64,000 nucleotides of DNA, taken from positions 30,235 through 94,234 of the forward strand of contig ONCJ01000011.1 of assembly GCA_900316295.1 (NCBI GenBank). The letters are read 5' to 3'. Every line of letters starts with the position of its first letter. Positions within the stretch are counted from its first letter, which is position 1. Under the pieces are notes generated by a model, which saw only the letters and a program-made list of their open reading frames with translations, searched no databases and was not told the origin of the DNA. Position numbers and translations under genes: made by a program. Shown piece after piece: positions 34,937-43,251 of this stretch. This DNA comes from an uncultured Prevotella sp. GTDB taxonomy: Bacteria > Bacteroidota > Bacteroidia > Bacteroidales > Bacteroidaceae.

Positions 34937-35110
34937 GAAAGACGGAAAGCCCCCTCTCCAATCCTCCTCGACGAGGGAACAGCACAGATAGGAATCAGCT
35001 GCAGATGAGAAAAAATGAAAAAGGGACGGTTCCCCGTTCACATGGTGAGGGGGTTGGGTGCTACAATTAAGGATTTAAAATGAAAAATGAAAAAAGTTAG
35101 TGTTATCGTT
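34937..35110 (+). ncRNA. Candidate small RNA between miaB and the ABC exporter
   Basis: The region downstream of the consensus promoter has no credible open frame. It contains C-rich 'gccccctctccaatcctcctcg' (34949-34970) and a G-rich segment near 35045-35055, which could pair over distance. A local imperfect hairpin lies at about 35031-35050 around 'TTCACATGGTGAG'. There is no clear U-tract terminator, so this may also be an upstream leader of the ABC gene or a decayed repeat. Confidence 0.3.
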
Positions 35111-35131
35111 AGAGTTATTGTTTTTTATTTG

Positions 35132-35139
35132 TACCTTTG
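35132..35139 (+). promoter_or_regulatory. -7 box for the glycan/lipid A operon
   Basis: TACCTTTG at 35132-35139 ends 9 bases before the ATG at 35149, so the mRNA would start only about 3 bases before the start codon. It also overlaps the alternative TTG start at 35137, which is therefore excluded. Confidence 0.6.
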
Positions 35140-35148
35140 CAAAAATTA

Positions 35149-37017
35149 ATGAAGGAATTCCTACAAGTATTACGTCGGTTTGTACCGCCATACAAGAAGT
35201 TTCTTGTATTGTCTGTATTGTTCAATATCCTCTCTGCGATACTGAACATCTTCTCTTTTGCGGCTCTCATACCTCTGCTGAACATCCTGTTCCAGACTGA
35301 AGACTCCATGAGGCAAGTGGAATATATACCATGGACGCTTGACAACATCAAGGATGTGGCTAACAACAACATGAACTACTTCGTTCAGAACATGGTAATA
35401 GAATGGGGTGCCACAACCACGCTGCTGCTCATAGGACTCTTTCTGGCGTTCATGACATTCCTGAAGACTGGTGCGTATTTCCTGTCATCGGCAACGATCA
35501 TCCCTATACGTACGGGCGTGGTAAGGGATATTCGCAACCAACTGTATCAGAAAATCACATCGCTCTCACTGGGCTTCTTCTCCGAAGAACGTAAGGGTGA
35601 CATCATCGCCCGTATGAGCGGTGACGTACAGGAGATAGAAAACAGTATCATGTCGAGCCTCGACATGCTGTTCAAGAACCCTATTCTCATAATAACCTAC
35701 TTCACCACACTGCTCATCATCAGTTGGCAGCTTACTCTGTTCACCATCTTCTTCGTACCGATATTCGGATGGTTCATGGGTATCATCGGCAGGAAACTGA
35801 AAGCAAAGTCCGTGGCTGCACAGGGACTGTGGAGCGACACCATGAGCCAGGTGGAAGAGACTCTGGGCGGACTGCGTATCATCAAGGCTTTCTGTGCTGA
35901 GGAGAAGATGAACGAACGCTTTGACAAGGTAAACTCGGAGTTCCGCAACAACATCATGAAGGTGAACATCCGCCAGCAGCTCGCCCACCCCATGAGTGAG
36001 TTCCTCGGCACGGTGATGATCGTCATCGTGTTATGGTTTGGCGGTATTCTGGTGCTCAACAACCAGACCATCACTGGTCCTACGTTCATCTACTATCTCG
36101 TAATACTCTACTCTATCATCCAACCTCTGAAGGAATTCTCCAAGGCTGGGTATAACATACCGAAGGGACTGGCGTCCATGGAGCGTGTGGACAAGATATT
36201 GATGGCAGAGATAGACATCAAAGACCCTGAGAATCCGAAGCCACTACCAACCTTCGAGCATGAGATAGAGTTCAGACACGTATGGTTCGGATATAAGGCA
36301 AGGAGCAACTCCAACGGCAACAAGATTGAGAATGCACCGATAGAATGGGTACTCAAGGACATCAATCTGGTGATACCAAAGGGTAAGACCATCGCCCTGG
36401 TGGGACAAAGTGGTAGCGGAAAGTCGACTCTCGTAGACCTGATCCCACGATATTACGATGTGCAAAAGGGCGAGGTGCTCATCGACGGTATCAACGTAAA
36501 GGACCTCGGGGTACACGACCTGCGCAAACTCATAGGCAATGTCAACCAGGAGGCGATACTCTTCAACGACAACTTCTACAACAACATCACCTTCGGAGTG
36601 GAGAATGCCACACAGGAGGACGTGGAGCGTGCCGCAAAGATAGCCAATGCCCACGACTTCATCCAGCATAGCGACCACGGATATGACACAAACATCGGAG
36701 ACAGAGGTAGCCGACTGAGTGGAGGACAACGCCAGCGTGTGAGCATAGCACGTGCCATCCTGAAGAACCCGCCAATACTCATCCTCGACGAGGCGACATC
36801 GGCACTCGACACCGAGAGCGAACGACTGGTACAGGATGCACTGGAGCATCTGATGAAGACGCGCACCACCATTGCCATCGCCCACCGCCTGTCAACTATC
36901 AAGAACTCCAACGAGATATGTGTACTACACGAGGGACAGATAGTGGAACGAGGCACACACGACGAGCTAATGGCATCCGATGGATACTATAAGAAACTTC
37001 ACGACATGCAGGCGTGA
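35149..37017 (+). CDS. MsbA-like ABC exporter (permease-ATPase half transporter)
   Basis: 622 aa. Six transmembrane helices (1-330) are fused to an ATPase domain with Walker A 'GQSGSGKST', signature 'LSGGQRQR' and Walker B 'ILILDEATSALD'. It functions as a homodimer, probably flipping lipid A-core or a related lipid-linked glycan across the inner membrane. It heads an operon with a lipid A acyltransferase, a WaaP-like kinase and glycosyltransferases, which supports that substrate. The ATG 35149 is chosen because the promoter overlaps the upstream TTG. Confidence 0.9.
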   Translation: MKEFLQVLRRFVPPYKKFLVLSVLFNILSAILNIFSFAALIPLLNILFQTEDSMRQVEYIPWTLDNIKDVANNNMNYFVQNMVIEWGATTTLLLIGLFLAFMTFLKTGAYFLSSATIIPIRTGVVRDIRNQLYQKITSLSLGFFSEERKGDIIARMSGDVQEIENSIMSSLDMLFKNPILIITYFTTLLIISWQLTLFTIFFVPIFGWFMGIIGRKLKAKSVAAQGLWSDTMSQVEETLGGLRIIKAFCAEEKMNERFDKVNSEFRNNIMKVNIRQQLAHPMSEFLGTVMIVIVLWFGGILVLNNQTITGPTFIYYLVILYSIIQPLKEFSKAGYNIPKGLASMERVDKILMAEIDIKDPENPKPLPTFEHEIEFRHVWFGYKARSNSNGNKIENAPIEWVLKDINLVIPKGKTIALVGQSGSGKSTLVDLIPRYYDVQKGEVLIDGINVKDLGVHDLRKLIGNVNQEAILFNDNFYNNITFGVENATQEDVERAAKIANAHDFIQHSDHGYDTNIGDRGSRLSGGQRQRVSIARAILKNPPILILDEATSALDTESERLVQDALEHLMKTRTTIAIAHRLSTIKNSNEICVLHEGQIVERGTHDELMASDGYYKKLHDMQA

Positions 37018-37030
37018 TACATGGAACGAG

Positions 37031-37093
37031 GAACATTGAACTATGAACCATGCACTGTGAACTATGAACTATGCACTGTGAACTATGAACTAT
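37031..37093. repeat. Heptad array (GAACTAT x9) containing a start codon
   Basis: Nine seven-base units: GAACATT, GAACTAT, GAACCAT, GCACTGT, GAACTAT, GAACTAT, GCACTGT, GAACTAT, GAACTAT. The A-A-B order repeats every 21 bases. The ATG of the next gene (37085-37087) spans the junction of the last two units. Confidence 0.9.
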
Positions 37094-38005
37094 AAACTCC
37101 TATATCCCCTTTTCTATCTTCTGTCCCTACTTCCATTTTGGGCACTCTACCTCTTGTCCGACTTCGCATATCTCATTATCTACAAGATGGTAGGCTATAG
37201 GACAAGGGTCGTGCGCAATAATCTGCGTACGTCTTTCCCTGAGAAGAACGATGAGGAACTCAAGACGATAGAGAGGAAGTTCTACCACTGGCTGTGCGAC
37301 TATTTCCTTGAGGCACTGAAGCTACTGAGCATCAGCAAGAAAGAACTCGACCGCCGCTTTATCATGACCAATCCTGAGGTCATCACCGACTGCTTCAAGG
37401 AGGGACAGAACGTAGCAGCTATACTTGGCCACTACTGTAACTGGGAATGGCTGTCAAGAGTGGGCAAGGACTTTTATAAAGACAACGAGAACATTGACGA
37501 CAAGTGGAAGGTGGGACTGATCTATCATCCACTATACAGTAAGGTGTTCAACCAACTGCTCATCGACATACGCACCTGTGAGTCGAGCGTCACTGTTCCA
37601 AAGAACGACATTCTGCGCCAGCTGCTCACATTCAAGCGTGAAGGCATAATGTCAATATTCGGATATATCTCTGACCAGGCACCGAAATGGGAGAACATCC
37701 ACCTGTGGCTACCATTCCTAAACCACGACACACCTGTCTTTACTGGCGGCGAACGTATCATGCGAAAGATGAACGATGCCATCTTCTACGTGGAGATGGG
37801 GCGTCCCAAGCGTGGCTACTACACATGTACCTATCACCTCATCACAAAAGAGCCCAACAGCCTGCCCGAGCATGAGATCACCCGACGCTTCTTCCAGATG
37901 CTGGAAAAGACCATACAGCAGAACCCAGAATACTATCTGTGGAGCCATAACCGTTGGAAACGTACTCACGAAGAATATAACCGCAGGTTCGGAATAACTG
38001 AATAA
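37085..38005 (+). CDS. Lipid A biosynthesis acyltransferase (LpxL/HtrB family)
   Basis: Transfers an acyl chain to lipid A at the inner membrane. 306 aa with an N-terminal membrane anchor (about 5-30). The catalytic H-x4-E motif is in 'GHYCNWEW' (about residue 119). Further family segments are 'GLIYHPLYSKVFNQLL' and 'ISDQAPK'. The only upstream in-frame start is the ATG formed by the GAACTAT repeat; the next Met (residue 35) would remove the membrane anchor. It overlaps the next gene by one base. Confidence 0.92.
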   Translation: MNYKLLYPLFYLLSLLPFWALYLLSDFAYLIIYKMVGYRTRVVRNNLRTSFPEKNDEELKTIERKFYHWLCDYFLEALKLLSISKKELDRRFIMTNPEVITDCFKEGQNVAAILGHYCNWEWLSRVGKDFYKDNENIDDKWKVGLIYHPLYSKVFNQLLIDIRTCESSVTVPKNDILRQLLTFKREGIMSIFGYISDQAPKWENIHLWLPFLNHDTPVFTGGERIMRKMNDAIFYVEMGRPKRGYYTCTYHLITKEPNSLPEHEITRRFFQMLEKTIQQNPEYYLWSHNRWKRTHEEYNRRFGITE

Positions 38006-38760
38006 TGGTGGTAATCGACTCTAAATACAAATCCATATCAGCACAACTCAAAAGCATTCCAGATGTTTTTGGGCAAGGCGAACTGATATTCAACGGAAGA
38101 AACCAAATACGAAAATTCTGTATCGACGGACAAGTTGTCGTGGTGAAAAGATATAAGCGCCATGACTACCTGAAAAGTATTATATACACATTCTTCCGTA
38201 AGAACAAGGCAAGACGATCGTATGAAAATGCCCAGGAACTGCAGAAAAGAGGATACGACACGCCACAACCCATCGCCTATTGGGAAGACCGAAGTTGCGG
38301 ACTCATCAGACAGGTGTACTATGCCTGCGAATATACTGACGCACAACCTATCCGTCCGCAACTCATCGACCAAGAGCCGTTCGACGAACCATTAGCCACA
38401 GCATACGCCCACTTCGTGGCATCGCTCCATGAACACGGCATCCTGCATCGCGACCTGAACCCGACTAATGTGCTATATTCGAGGAGTGAGGAGTCCTACC
38501 ACTTCCAGCTCATCGATATCAATCGTATGCGTTTCTTCGAAGGTGAGGTCCCGAAGGCTGAATGTATGGAGAATCTAACCCTCTTCTGGTGGCTCACAGA
38601 TGTCTATCGCTTCGTACTGCGAGAATATGCCACCATACGTAGGTGGACAGATGAAGACATACAGCAAGCCATATACGTCAAGGAACGTCACGACCGCCGA
38701 TGGATTCGACGAAAAAACTTCACCGCAATATTCAAACACAAAAAACTGAAAACATCATGA
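38005..38760 (+). CDS. WaaP/Kdo-kinase-like lipopolysaccharide kinase
   Basis: 251 aa, protein-kinase-like fold. The ATP-binding Lys is in 'VVVVKRY', the catalytic loop is 'HRDLNPTNVLY' and the metal-binding segment is 'LIDINRMRF'. Probably phosphorylates a heptose or Kdo in the LPS inner core, on the cytoplasmic face. The start codon overlaps the acyltransferase stop (TAATG) and its stop overlaps the next ATG, so translation is coupled. A second homologue is at 48680-49438. Confidence 0.88.
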   Translation: MVVIDSKYKSISAQLKSIPDVFGQGELIFNGRNQIRKFCIDGQVVVVKRYKRHDYLKSIIYTFFRKNKARRSYENAQELQKRGYDTPQPIAYWEDRSCGLIRQVYYACEYTDAQPIRPQLIDQEPFDEPLATAYAHFVASLHEHGILHRDLNPTNVLYSRSEESYHFQLIDINRMRFFEGEVPKAECMENLTLFWWLTDVYRFVLREYATIRRWTDEDIQQAIYVKERHDRRWIRRKNFTAIFKHKKLKTS

Positions 38761-39758
38761 AGTACTACATCGAGATAGGAACTATCAATAAGGCTAAGGA
38801 AGATATCGACGAGATATGTCGACGCGAAGGCTTCGTCAACCTCACCCGCAAGAACTTTGGCAGCGGTGGTGTGGGCAGGTTTATGACCAAGATGGTCAGT
38901 GTATGCCGCATACTGACAACACTCCACAAGGGCGACATCCTGTTTCTGCAGTATCCCATGAAGAAGTTCTATAAGATGGCTTGCACCTTCGCTCAGTGTA
39001 AGGGTGCCAAGGTGGTGACCATAATCCACGACCTCGGGGCTTTCCGCCGCCATAAGCTGACACCCGAGCAGGAGAACCGACGCCTCGCAAAGACCGACTT
39101 CCTCATCGTTCACAACCCCACCATGCGCGACTACCTGCTGGAGCACGGCTTCAAGGGCGGCATCCACTGCCTGCAGATATTCGACTATCTGTCTGACAAG
39201 ACGGCTTCGACATACACTAAGGACACTGACACATGGCAAGTGGTATATGCTGGCAACCTGGGCAAATGGCGCAACGAGTTCCTATATAAACTCGACCAAT
39301 GCATTGACGGTTGGGAAATGGATCTCTATGGCAAAGGATTCGAGGAGAGCGAAAATCACTGTGACCGTCTCCATTATCATGGGTTCATCGCCTCCGACGA
39401 TTTTATCTCTAACGTCAAAGCCGACTTCGGACTGGTATGGGATGGCGATTCCATCGACGCATGCACAGGTGCTTGGGGCGAATACCTAAAGATCAACAAC
39501 CCACATAAGACGTCATTCTATCTGCGTGCAGGCATACCCGTCATCGTATGGAGCCAGGCAGCTATGGCACCCTTTGTCCGTGACAACCATTTAGGACTCG
39601 TTGTCGACACCATCGAAGACATTGGCAGACAGCTAAGGACCCTCACAACAGATCAATACCAACAAATAAGAGAGAATGCTGCCGCCATTGCCCTGCGCTT
39701 GGCTGACGGACACTACGTCAAAGAGGGTATGCGAGCTGCTGACAAATATTTGCAATAA
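38757..39758 (+). CDS. Glycosyltransferase (galactofuranosyltransferase-like)
   Basis: 333 aa, starting 'MKYYIEIGTINKAKEDI'. It looks like a GT-B type sugar transferase, with 'HDLGAFR', 'YAGNLGKWRN' and a C-terminal nucleotide-sugar region near 'GEYLKINNPHKTSFYLRAGIP'. It resembles bacterial beta-1,6-galactofuranosyltransferase annotations. A UDP-galactopyranose mutase (53970-55100) in the island would supply UDP-Galf. The ATG 38757 overlaps the kinase stop (ATGA); the longer frame from 38700 lies inside the kinase gene. Confidence 0.83.
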   Translation: MKYYIEIGTINKAKEDIDEICRREGFVNLTRKNFGSGGVGRFMTKMVSVCRILTTLHKGDILFLQYPMKKFYKMACTFAQCKGAKVVTIIHDLGAFRRHKLTPEQENRRLAKTDFLIVHNPTMRDYLLEHGFKGGIHCLQIFDYLSDKTASTYTKDTDTWQVVYAGNLGKWRNEFLYKLDQCIDGWEMDLYGKGFEESENHCDRLHYHGFIASDDFISNVKADFGLVWDGDSIDACTGAWGEYLKINNPHKTSFYLRAGIPVIVWSQAAMAPFVRDNHLGLVVDTIEDIGRQLRTLTTDQYQQIRENAAAIALRLADGHYVKEGMRAADKYLQ

Positions 39759-39788
39759 CACCCATAACCATATTACGTCATTGTATAC

Positions 39789-40802
39789 ATGAAAAAAATA
39801 CTCCTGCTAAACCGAGACCCGTGGCTCACCTTCCGTCAACTGAAAAACACAGACGGCATCACTGATGACGGCAAGTTCCAGTTTTTCATCAATGACATGA
39901 ACTGCCAGCCGGACTTCGCTGTCGTGAAGGGTAAGGGTATCATCGACACAGTAGAACTGCCCGTGCCAAAGAGTCGTACACTCCTGCTCACAGGCGAGCC
40001 CTATGATGTACTGGAATATCCTCGTGGCTATTGCAGCCAGTTTGGTACGGTATTGGCATGCAACGATAAGATAAAGGCAGATGAAGGCACTCGCATCATC
40101 CACACCCCAGCCATGCTCTCGTGGTTTGTCGGAGCTGTGATGGACGGCTCGGGACAATATCGGTTTACCATGAACAACGAGGACTTACGACAGGCACACC
40201 CTAAGAAGAGCAAACTGATATCGGTCATCACCAGCCGTAAGGCATTCACACAAGGACATGTAGACCGTCTCCGCTTCATCGAAAAGCTACAGAACCGATA
40301 TGGCGACAAGGTAGACATCTATGGTAGTGGTTTCAGTCGTTTCGACGACAAATGGGATGTCTTGGCTCCATACAAGTACCACATCGCAATAGAGAACTCA
40401 TGCGTTGACTACTACTGGACCGAGAAACTGGCAGACTGCTTCCTTGCAGAGACTTTCCCCCTGTATCATGGATGTACTAATGTTGGCGACTACTTCCCAC
40501 GCCAAAGCTACGAACCCATCGACATACGCAACTTTGACGAAGCCGCACGCATTATCGACAGCGTTATAGAGCAAGACCGATACACAGAATCATACGATGC
40601 CATTAAGGATGCCAAAGAGAACGTACTGGGCAAATATAACATCTTTAACTATGTCGCAGATGTTTGCAGCAGTCTCCATGACGACGGCAGCAAGGGTACG
40701 ACAACCGTCAGCCCCGCCAGCAAGTTCTTCTCTGCCCATAACCTCTATCTCTATACCATAGGACGCAACTACTACAAACTAAAGAACCGTTTTGGACTAT
40801 GA
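39789..40802 (+). CDS. GT10 fucosyltransferase (alpha-1,3/4)
   Basis: 337 aa. The C-terminal GT10 signature is present: 'YKYHIAIENSCVDYYWTEK' followed by 'LAETFPLYHGCTNV'. It contains the conserved Glu-Asn, the Tyr-x-Thr-Glu-Lys acceptor of GDP-fucose, and the downstream Gly. It should add fucose to a surface glycan on the cytoplasmic side of the inner membrane. It overlaps the next glycosyltransferase by four bases (ATGA). Confidence 0.9.
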   Translation: MKKILLLNRDPWLTFRQLKNTDGITDDGKFQFFINDMNCQPDFAVVKGKGIIDTVELPVPKSRTLLLTGEPYDVLEYPRGYCSQFGTVLACNDKIKADEGTRIIHTPAMLSWFVGAVMDGSGQYRFTMNNEDLRQAHPKKSKLISVITSRKAFTQGHVDRLRFIEKLQNRYGDKVDIYGSGFSRFDDKWDVLAPYKYHIAIENSCVDYYWTEKLADCFLAETFPLYHGCTNVGDYFPRQSYEPIDIRNFDEAARIIDSVIEQDRYTESYDAIKDAKENVLGKYNIFNYVADVCSSLHDDGSKGTTTVSPASKFFSAHNLYLYTIGRNYYKLKNRFGL

Positions 40803-41602
40803 CCATCGGCATTATCATATCCACATACAACAACCCAGCATGGCTCGAGAAGACGCTATGGAGCTATATGGTCCAGCGTCGTAAGGCCGATGAGATAGTC
40901 ATCGCCGATGACGGTTCGCGCGAAGACACCCGACAGATGATAGAAAAGTACAAGGAGTTGTTGCCGATAAAGCACGTTTGGCATGAAGACAAGGGTTTTC
41001 GTAAGACAAAGATTCTCAACGAGGCACTACGAGTAGCCACCAGCAACTACCTCATCTTCACTGATCAGGACTGTGTGGCACGTCCCGACTTCATCGCCAC
41101 TCATGAGCGGTACGCAGAAGAAGGGTTCCTTCTCTCTGGAGGCTATTTCAAACTGCCGATGGACATCAGCAAGCGTCTGACACGGGACGACATCCAGAGC
41201 GGCAGAGCATTCCGCCTCGAATGGCTGCGCCGACAGGGACTGAGCCTCAACTTCAAGTGTACGAAACTCGTACAGCGACGAAGGTTTGCCTGGCTGATGA
41301 ACCATATCACCCCCACCCATGCTACATGGAACGGAATGAACAGCTCTGGCTGGCGTAAGGACATCCTTGCCGTCAATGGATTTGACGAACGCATGCAGTA
41401 TGGAGGTGAGGACCGTGAGATGGGCGAGCGCCTCTTCAACATGGGCATACGCAGCAAACAGATACGCTACTCAGCCATCATCCTACACCTTGACCACGGT
41501 CGCCCGTATGTCAACCAGGAAGCGTGGGATCTGAACAATAAAATACGAAAGGAGACAAGACAAAGCCATCGCATACGGACGGAGTATGGGATTGAGGTGT
41601 GA
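40799..41602 (+). CDS. GT2 family glycosyltransferase
   Basis: 267 aa, GT-A fold. The nucleotide-sugar and metal-binding motifs are 'IADDGSRED' and 'FTDQDCVARPD', and the catalytic region is 'YGGEDREMGERL' with a later 'HLDHGRP'. Closely similar to the GT2 at 47828-48646 in its opening (both have 'KHVWHEDKG'). It is the last gene of the operon; a heptad array begins one base after the TGA stop. Confidence 0.92.
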   Translation: MTIGIIISTYNNPAWLEKTLWSYMVQRRKADEIVIADDGSREDTRQMIEKYKELLPIKHVWHEDKGFRKTKILNEALRVATSNYLIFTDQDCVARPDFIATHERYAEEGFLLSGGYFKLPMDISKRLTRDDIQSGRAFRLEWLRRQGLSLNFKCTKLVQRRRFAWLMNHITPTHATWNGMNSSGWRKDILAVNGFDERMQYGGEDREMGERLFNMGIRSKQIRYSAIILHLDHGRPYVNQEAWDLNNKIRKETRQSHRIRTEYGIEV

Positions 41603-41603
41603 G

Positions 41604-41652
41604 TTTTTAGTTTTTAGTTTTTGGTTTTTAGTTTTTAGTTTTTGGTTTTTAG
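41604..41652. repeat. Heptad array (TTTTTAG/TTTTTGG x7)
   Basis: Seven exact seven-base units in the order AG, AG, GG, AG, AG, GG, AG. Same unit and higher-order pattern as 32280-32314. It fills the gap between two convergent operons. Confidence 0.92.
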
Positions 41653-41665
41653 AACGTTCAATGTT

Positions 41666-42478
41666 CTACGTATTATACTCCTTGTACGGCATTTCCAAAT
41701 TCATGTAATGTATATTATGCTGGAACTCTGTTCCCGCTGGTGGCGGAGTCATATAGTCACCATACATGTGTGAGAGCAGATAGTCATACTGCTCAACTCC
41801 CATCAGCGTACGGTCCTCAAACGGATACGGCGTCGGGGTGCCATAAACCTCGCGTGGCACCACGCTGCGCAGTCCGTCGTCAAAGCACAACACCTGACGG
41901 CTCTCATAGAAGTCATATTTCGTGAGCATCCTGCGTATGCGCTTCTGTATACCTTCTACGGTGAATAGCTTATGACACAACAGCGGTATCCACGAGCTTA
42001 CTCCATGACCGTGTCGATAGGGATCACGGCATGTGAAATATAGTAGTTTGCAAAGGTATTTATAATGCATAAAGCGCAACCGCCTGCGCCATCTGCTGTC
42101 GGGCATACCGTCGACAGGGAACACGTCGACATACACTCCTCCGACATGTCCCAGATGGGCTCGCTCGATGAGTGTCGTTCTTGAGTCTTGTATCTTTCCG
42201 AAGGGATGCGGATAGTTGCTGTCGTTCTCTGCACACACCATCTCATAGTGCTCGGGCAGCCACTCGGAGGCATGCTCTATAAGGCGGTCGTAGTCACGAT
42301 GGGGCATACAGATGTCGGCATCGTCGTCCCACGGAATGAAACCCTTATGGCGCACAGCACCGAGCATAGTACCAGCGATGATATAATAAGTAAGATTATG
42401 CTTTTTGCATGTCTCGTCTATCGCCGTCAATATGTCGAGCATCTTCCCGTGTATCTCTTTTATGTCGTAGTCTGCCAT
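41666..42478 (-). CDS. LicD-family phosphotransferase (first copy)
   Basis: About 270 aa. LicD enzymes transfer a phospho-substituent from a CDP-activated donor to a glycan. The LicD core 'GTMLGAVRHKGFIPWDDDAD' is intact (positions about 41-60). It is the last gene of the phosphonate operon, so the donor is more likely CMP-2-aminoethylphosphonate than CDP-choline; this is inference. The ATG 42478 is used instead of the overlapping GTG 42481. It abuts the NTP-transferase stop (TAGTGATG), so translation is likely coupled. Confidence 0.88.
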   Translation of the reverse strand: MADYDIKEIHGKMLDILTAIDETCKKHNLTYYIIAGTMLGAVRHKGFIPWDDDADICMPHRDYDRLIEHASEWLPEHYEMVCAENDSNYPHPFGKIQDSRTTLIERAHLGHVGGVYVDVFPVDGMPDSRWRRRLRFMHYKYLCKLLYFTCRDPYRHGHGVSSWIPLLCHKLFTVEGIQKRIRRMLTKYDFYESRQVLCFDDGLRSVVPREVYGTPTPYPFEDRTLMGVEQYDYLLSHMYGDYMTPPPAGTEFQHNIHYMNLEMPYKEYNT

Positions 42479-42480
42479 CA

Positions 42481-43251
42481 CTATAGTTTATTTACGATAT
42501 TCTCCTCAGCGTATGCCAGGTCGTCGGCATCATCTATCTCATACCAAGCCACATCTTTTGCGTTGAGTACAAACACAGGACTGACGTTCTGCGACATCCA
42601 TAGGAGCTGGTACTCATATCCGAGCTTCGGTTTCTCGTCGACTATCTTGGCATACTCGCTGCACATTGTCTTATAGAATGCTGATGACAACTTATGTATT
42701 CCTACCAGTTCGCCAGCAGCTTGGACCTCTTCTTTTACCGTAGAACAGCGTGTAAGGGTTCCGTCATCATCATGCTCCACATAGTACTGATCCTGAAACT
42801 TGGTCACGGGGGTGATGAGCATGATGTCCTTGTGGGTGTCTTCCAAAAGATGGGTTATAGCATTACGACTGAAGATAATGTCTGACTCCAGCAGCAGGAA
42901 GTCGTCATCGCCTATAGCTTCCCTACTATTATATAGCGTATACATGCTATTGGTCTCGGCATATCGTGGGCTGAACACCGTCTCTACCTGCGGGTACTGC
43001 TCCGCCAGTCGCTCATACCACTCACGATGGTAGCCCGTACCGATGATGATACGCTTTATTCCACACTCTATGAGAGTCTCTATCGAGCGTATCACCATCG
43101 CCTTACCGCCAACTTCGATAAATCCCTTAGGCATGGTCTCGGTCATACTACCAAACCGGCTGCCCAGTCCGGCTGCCATGATGACGGCAGTGGTAGTCCC
43201 ACCCCCTAACCTTTGGGGAGTAGATGGTTTCGGAGAGGGAGTATTAGTCAT
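42481..43251 (-). CDS. Nucleotidyltransferase, probable CTP:phosphonate cytidylyltransferase
   Basis: 256 aa. An NTP-transferase core begins 'VIMAAGLGSRFG' with the catalytic 'MPKGFIEVGGKAM'. It resembles LicC-type choline-phosphate cytidylyltransferases and the PntC family that activates 2-aminoethylphosphonate. It lies between phnW and licD in one operon, which strongly suggests the phosphonate as substrate; choline phosphate or another sugar phosphate remains possible. The N-terminal 20 residues ('TNTPSPKPSTPQRLGGG') are an unusual Pro-rich extension written by repeat-like DNA. The start overlaps the phnW stop by eight bases. Confidence 0.85.
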   Translation of the reverse strand: MTNTPSPKPSTPQRLGGGTTTAVIMAAGLGSRFGSMTETMPKGFIEVGGKAMVIRSIETLIECGIKRIIIGTGYHREWYERLAEQYPQVETVFSPRYAETNSMYTLYNSREAIGDDDFLLLESDIIFSRNAITHLLEDTHKDIMLITPVTKFQDQYYVEHDDDGTLTRCSTVKEEVQAAGELVGIHKLSSAFYKTMCSEYAKIVDEKPKLGYEYQLLWMSQNVSPVFVLNAKDVAWYEIDDADDLAYAEENIVNKL

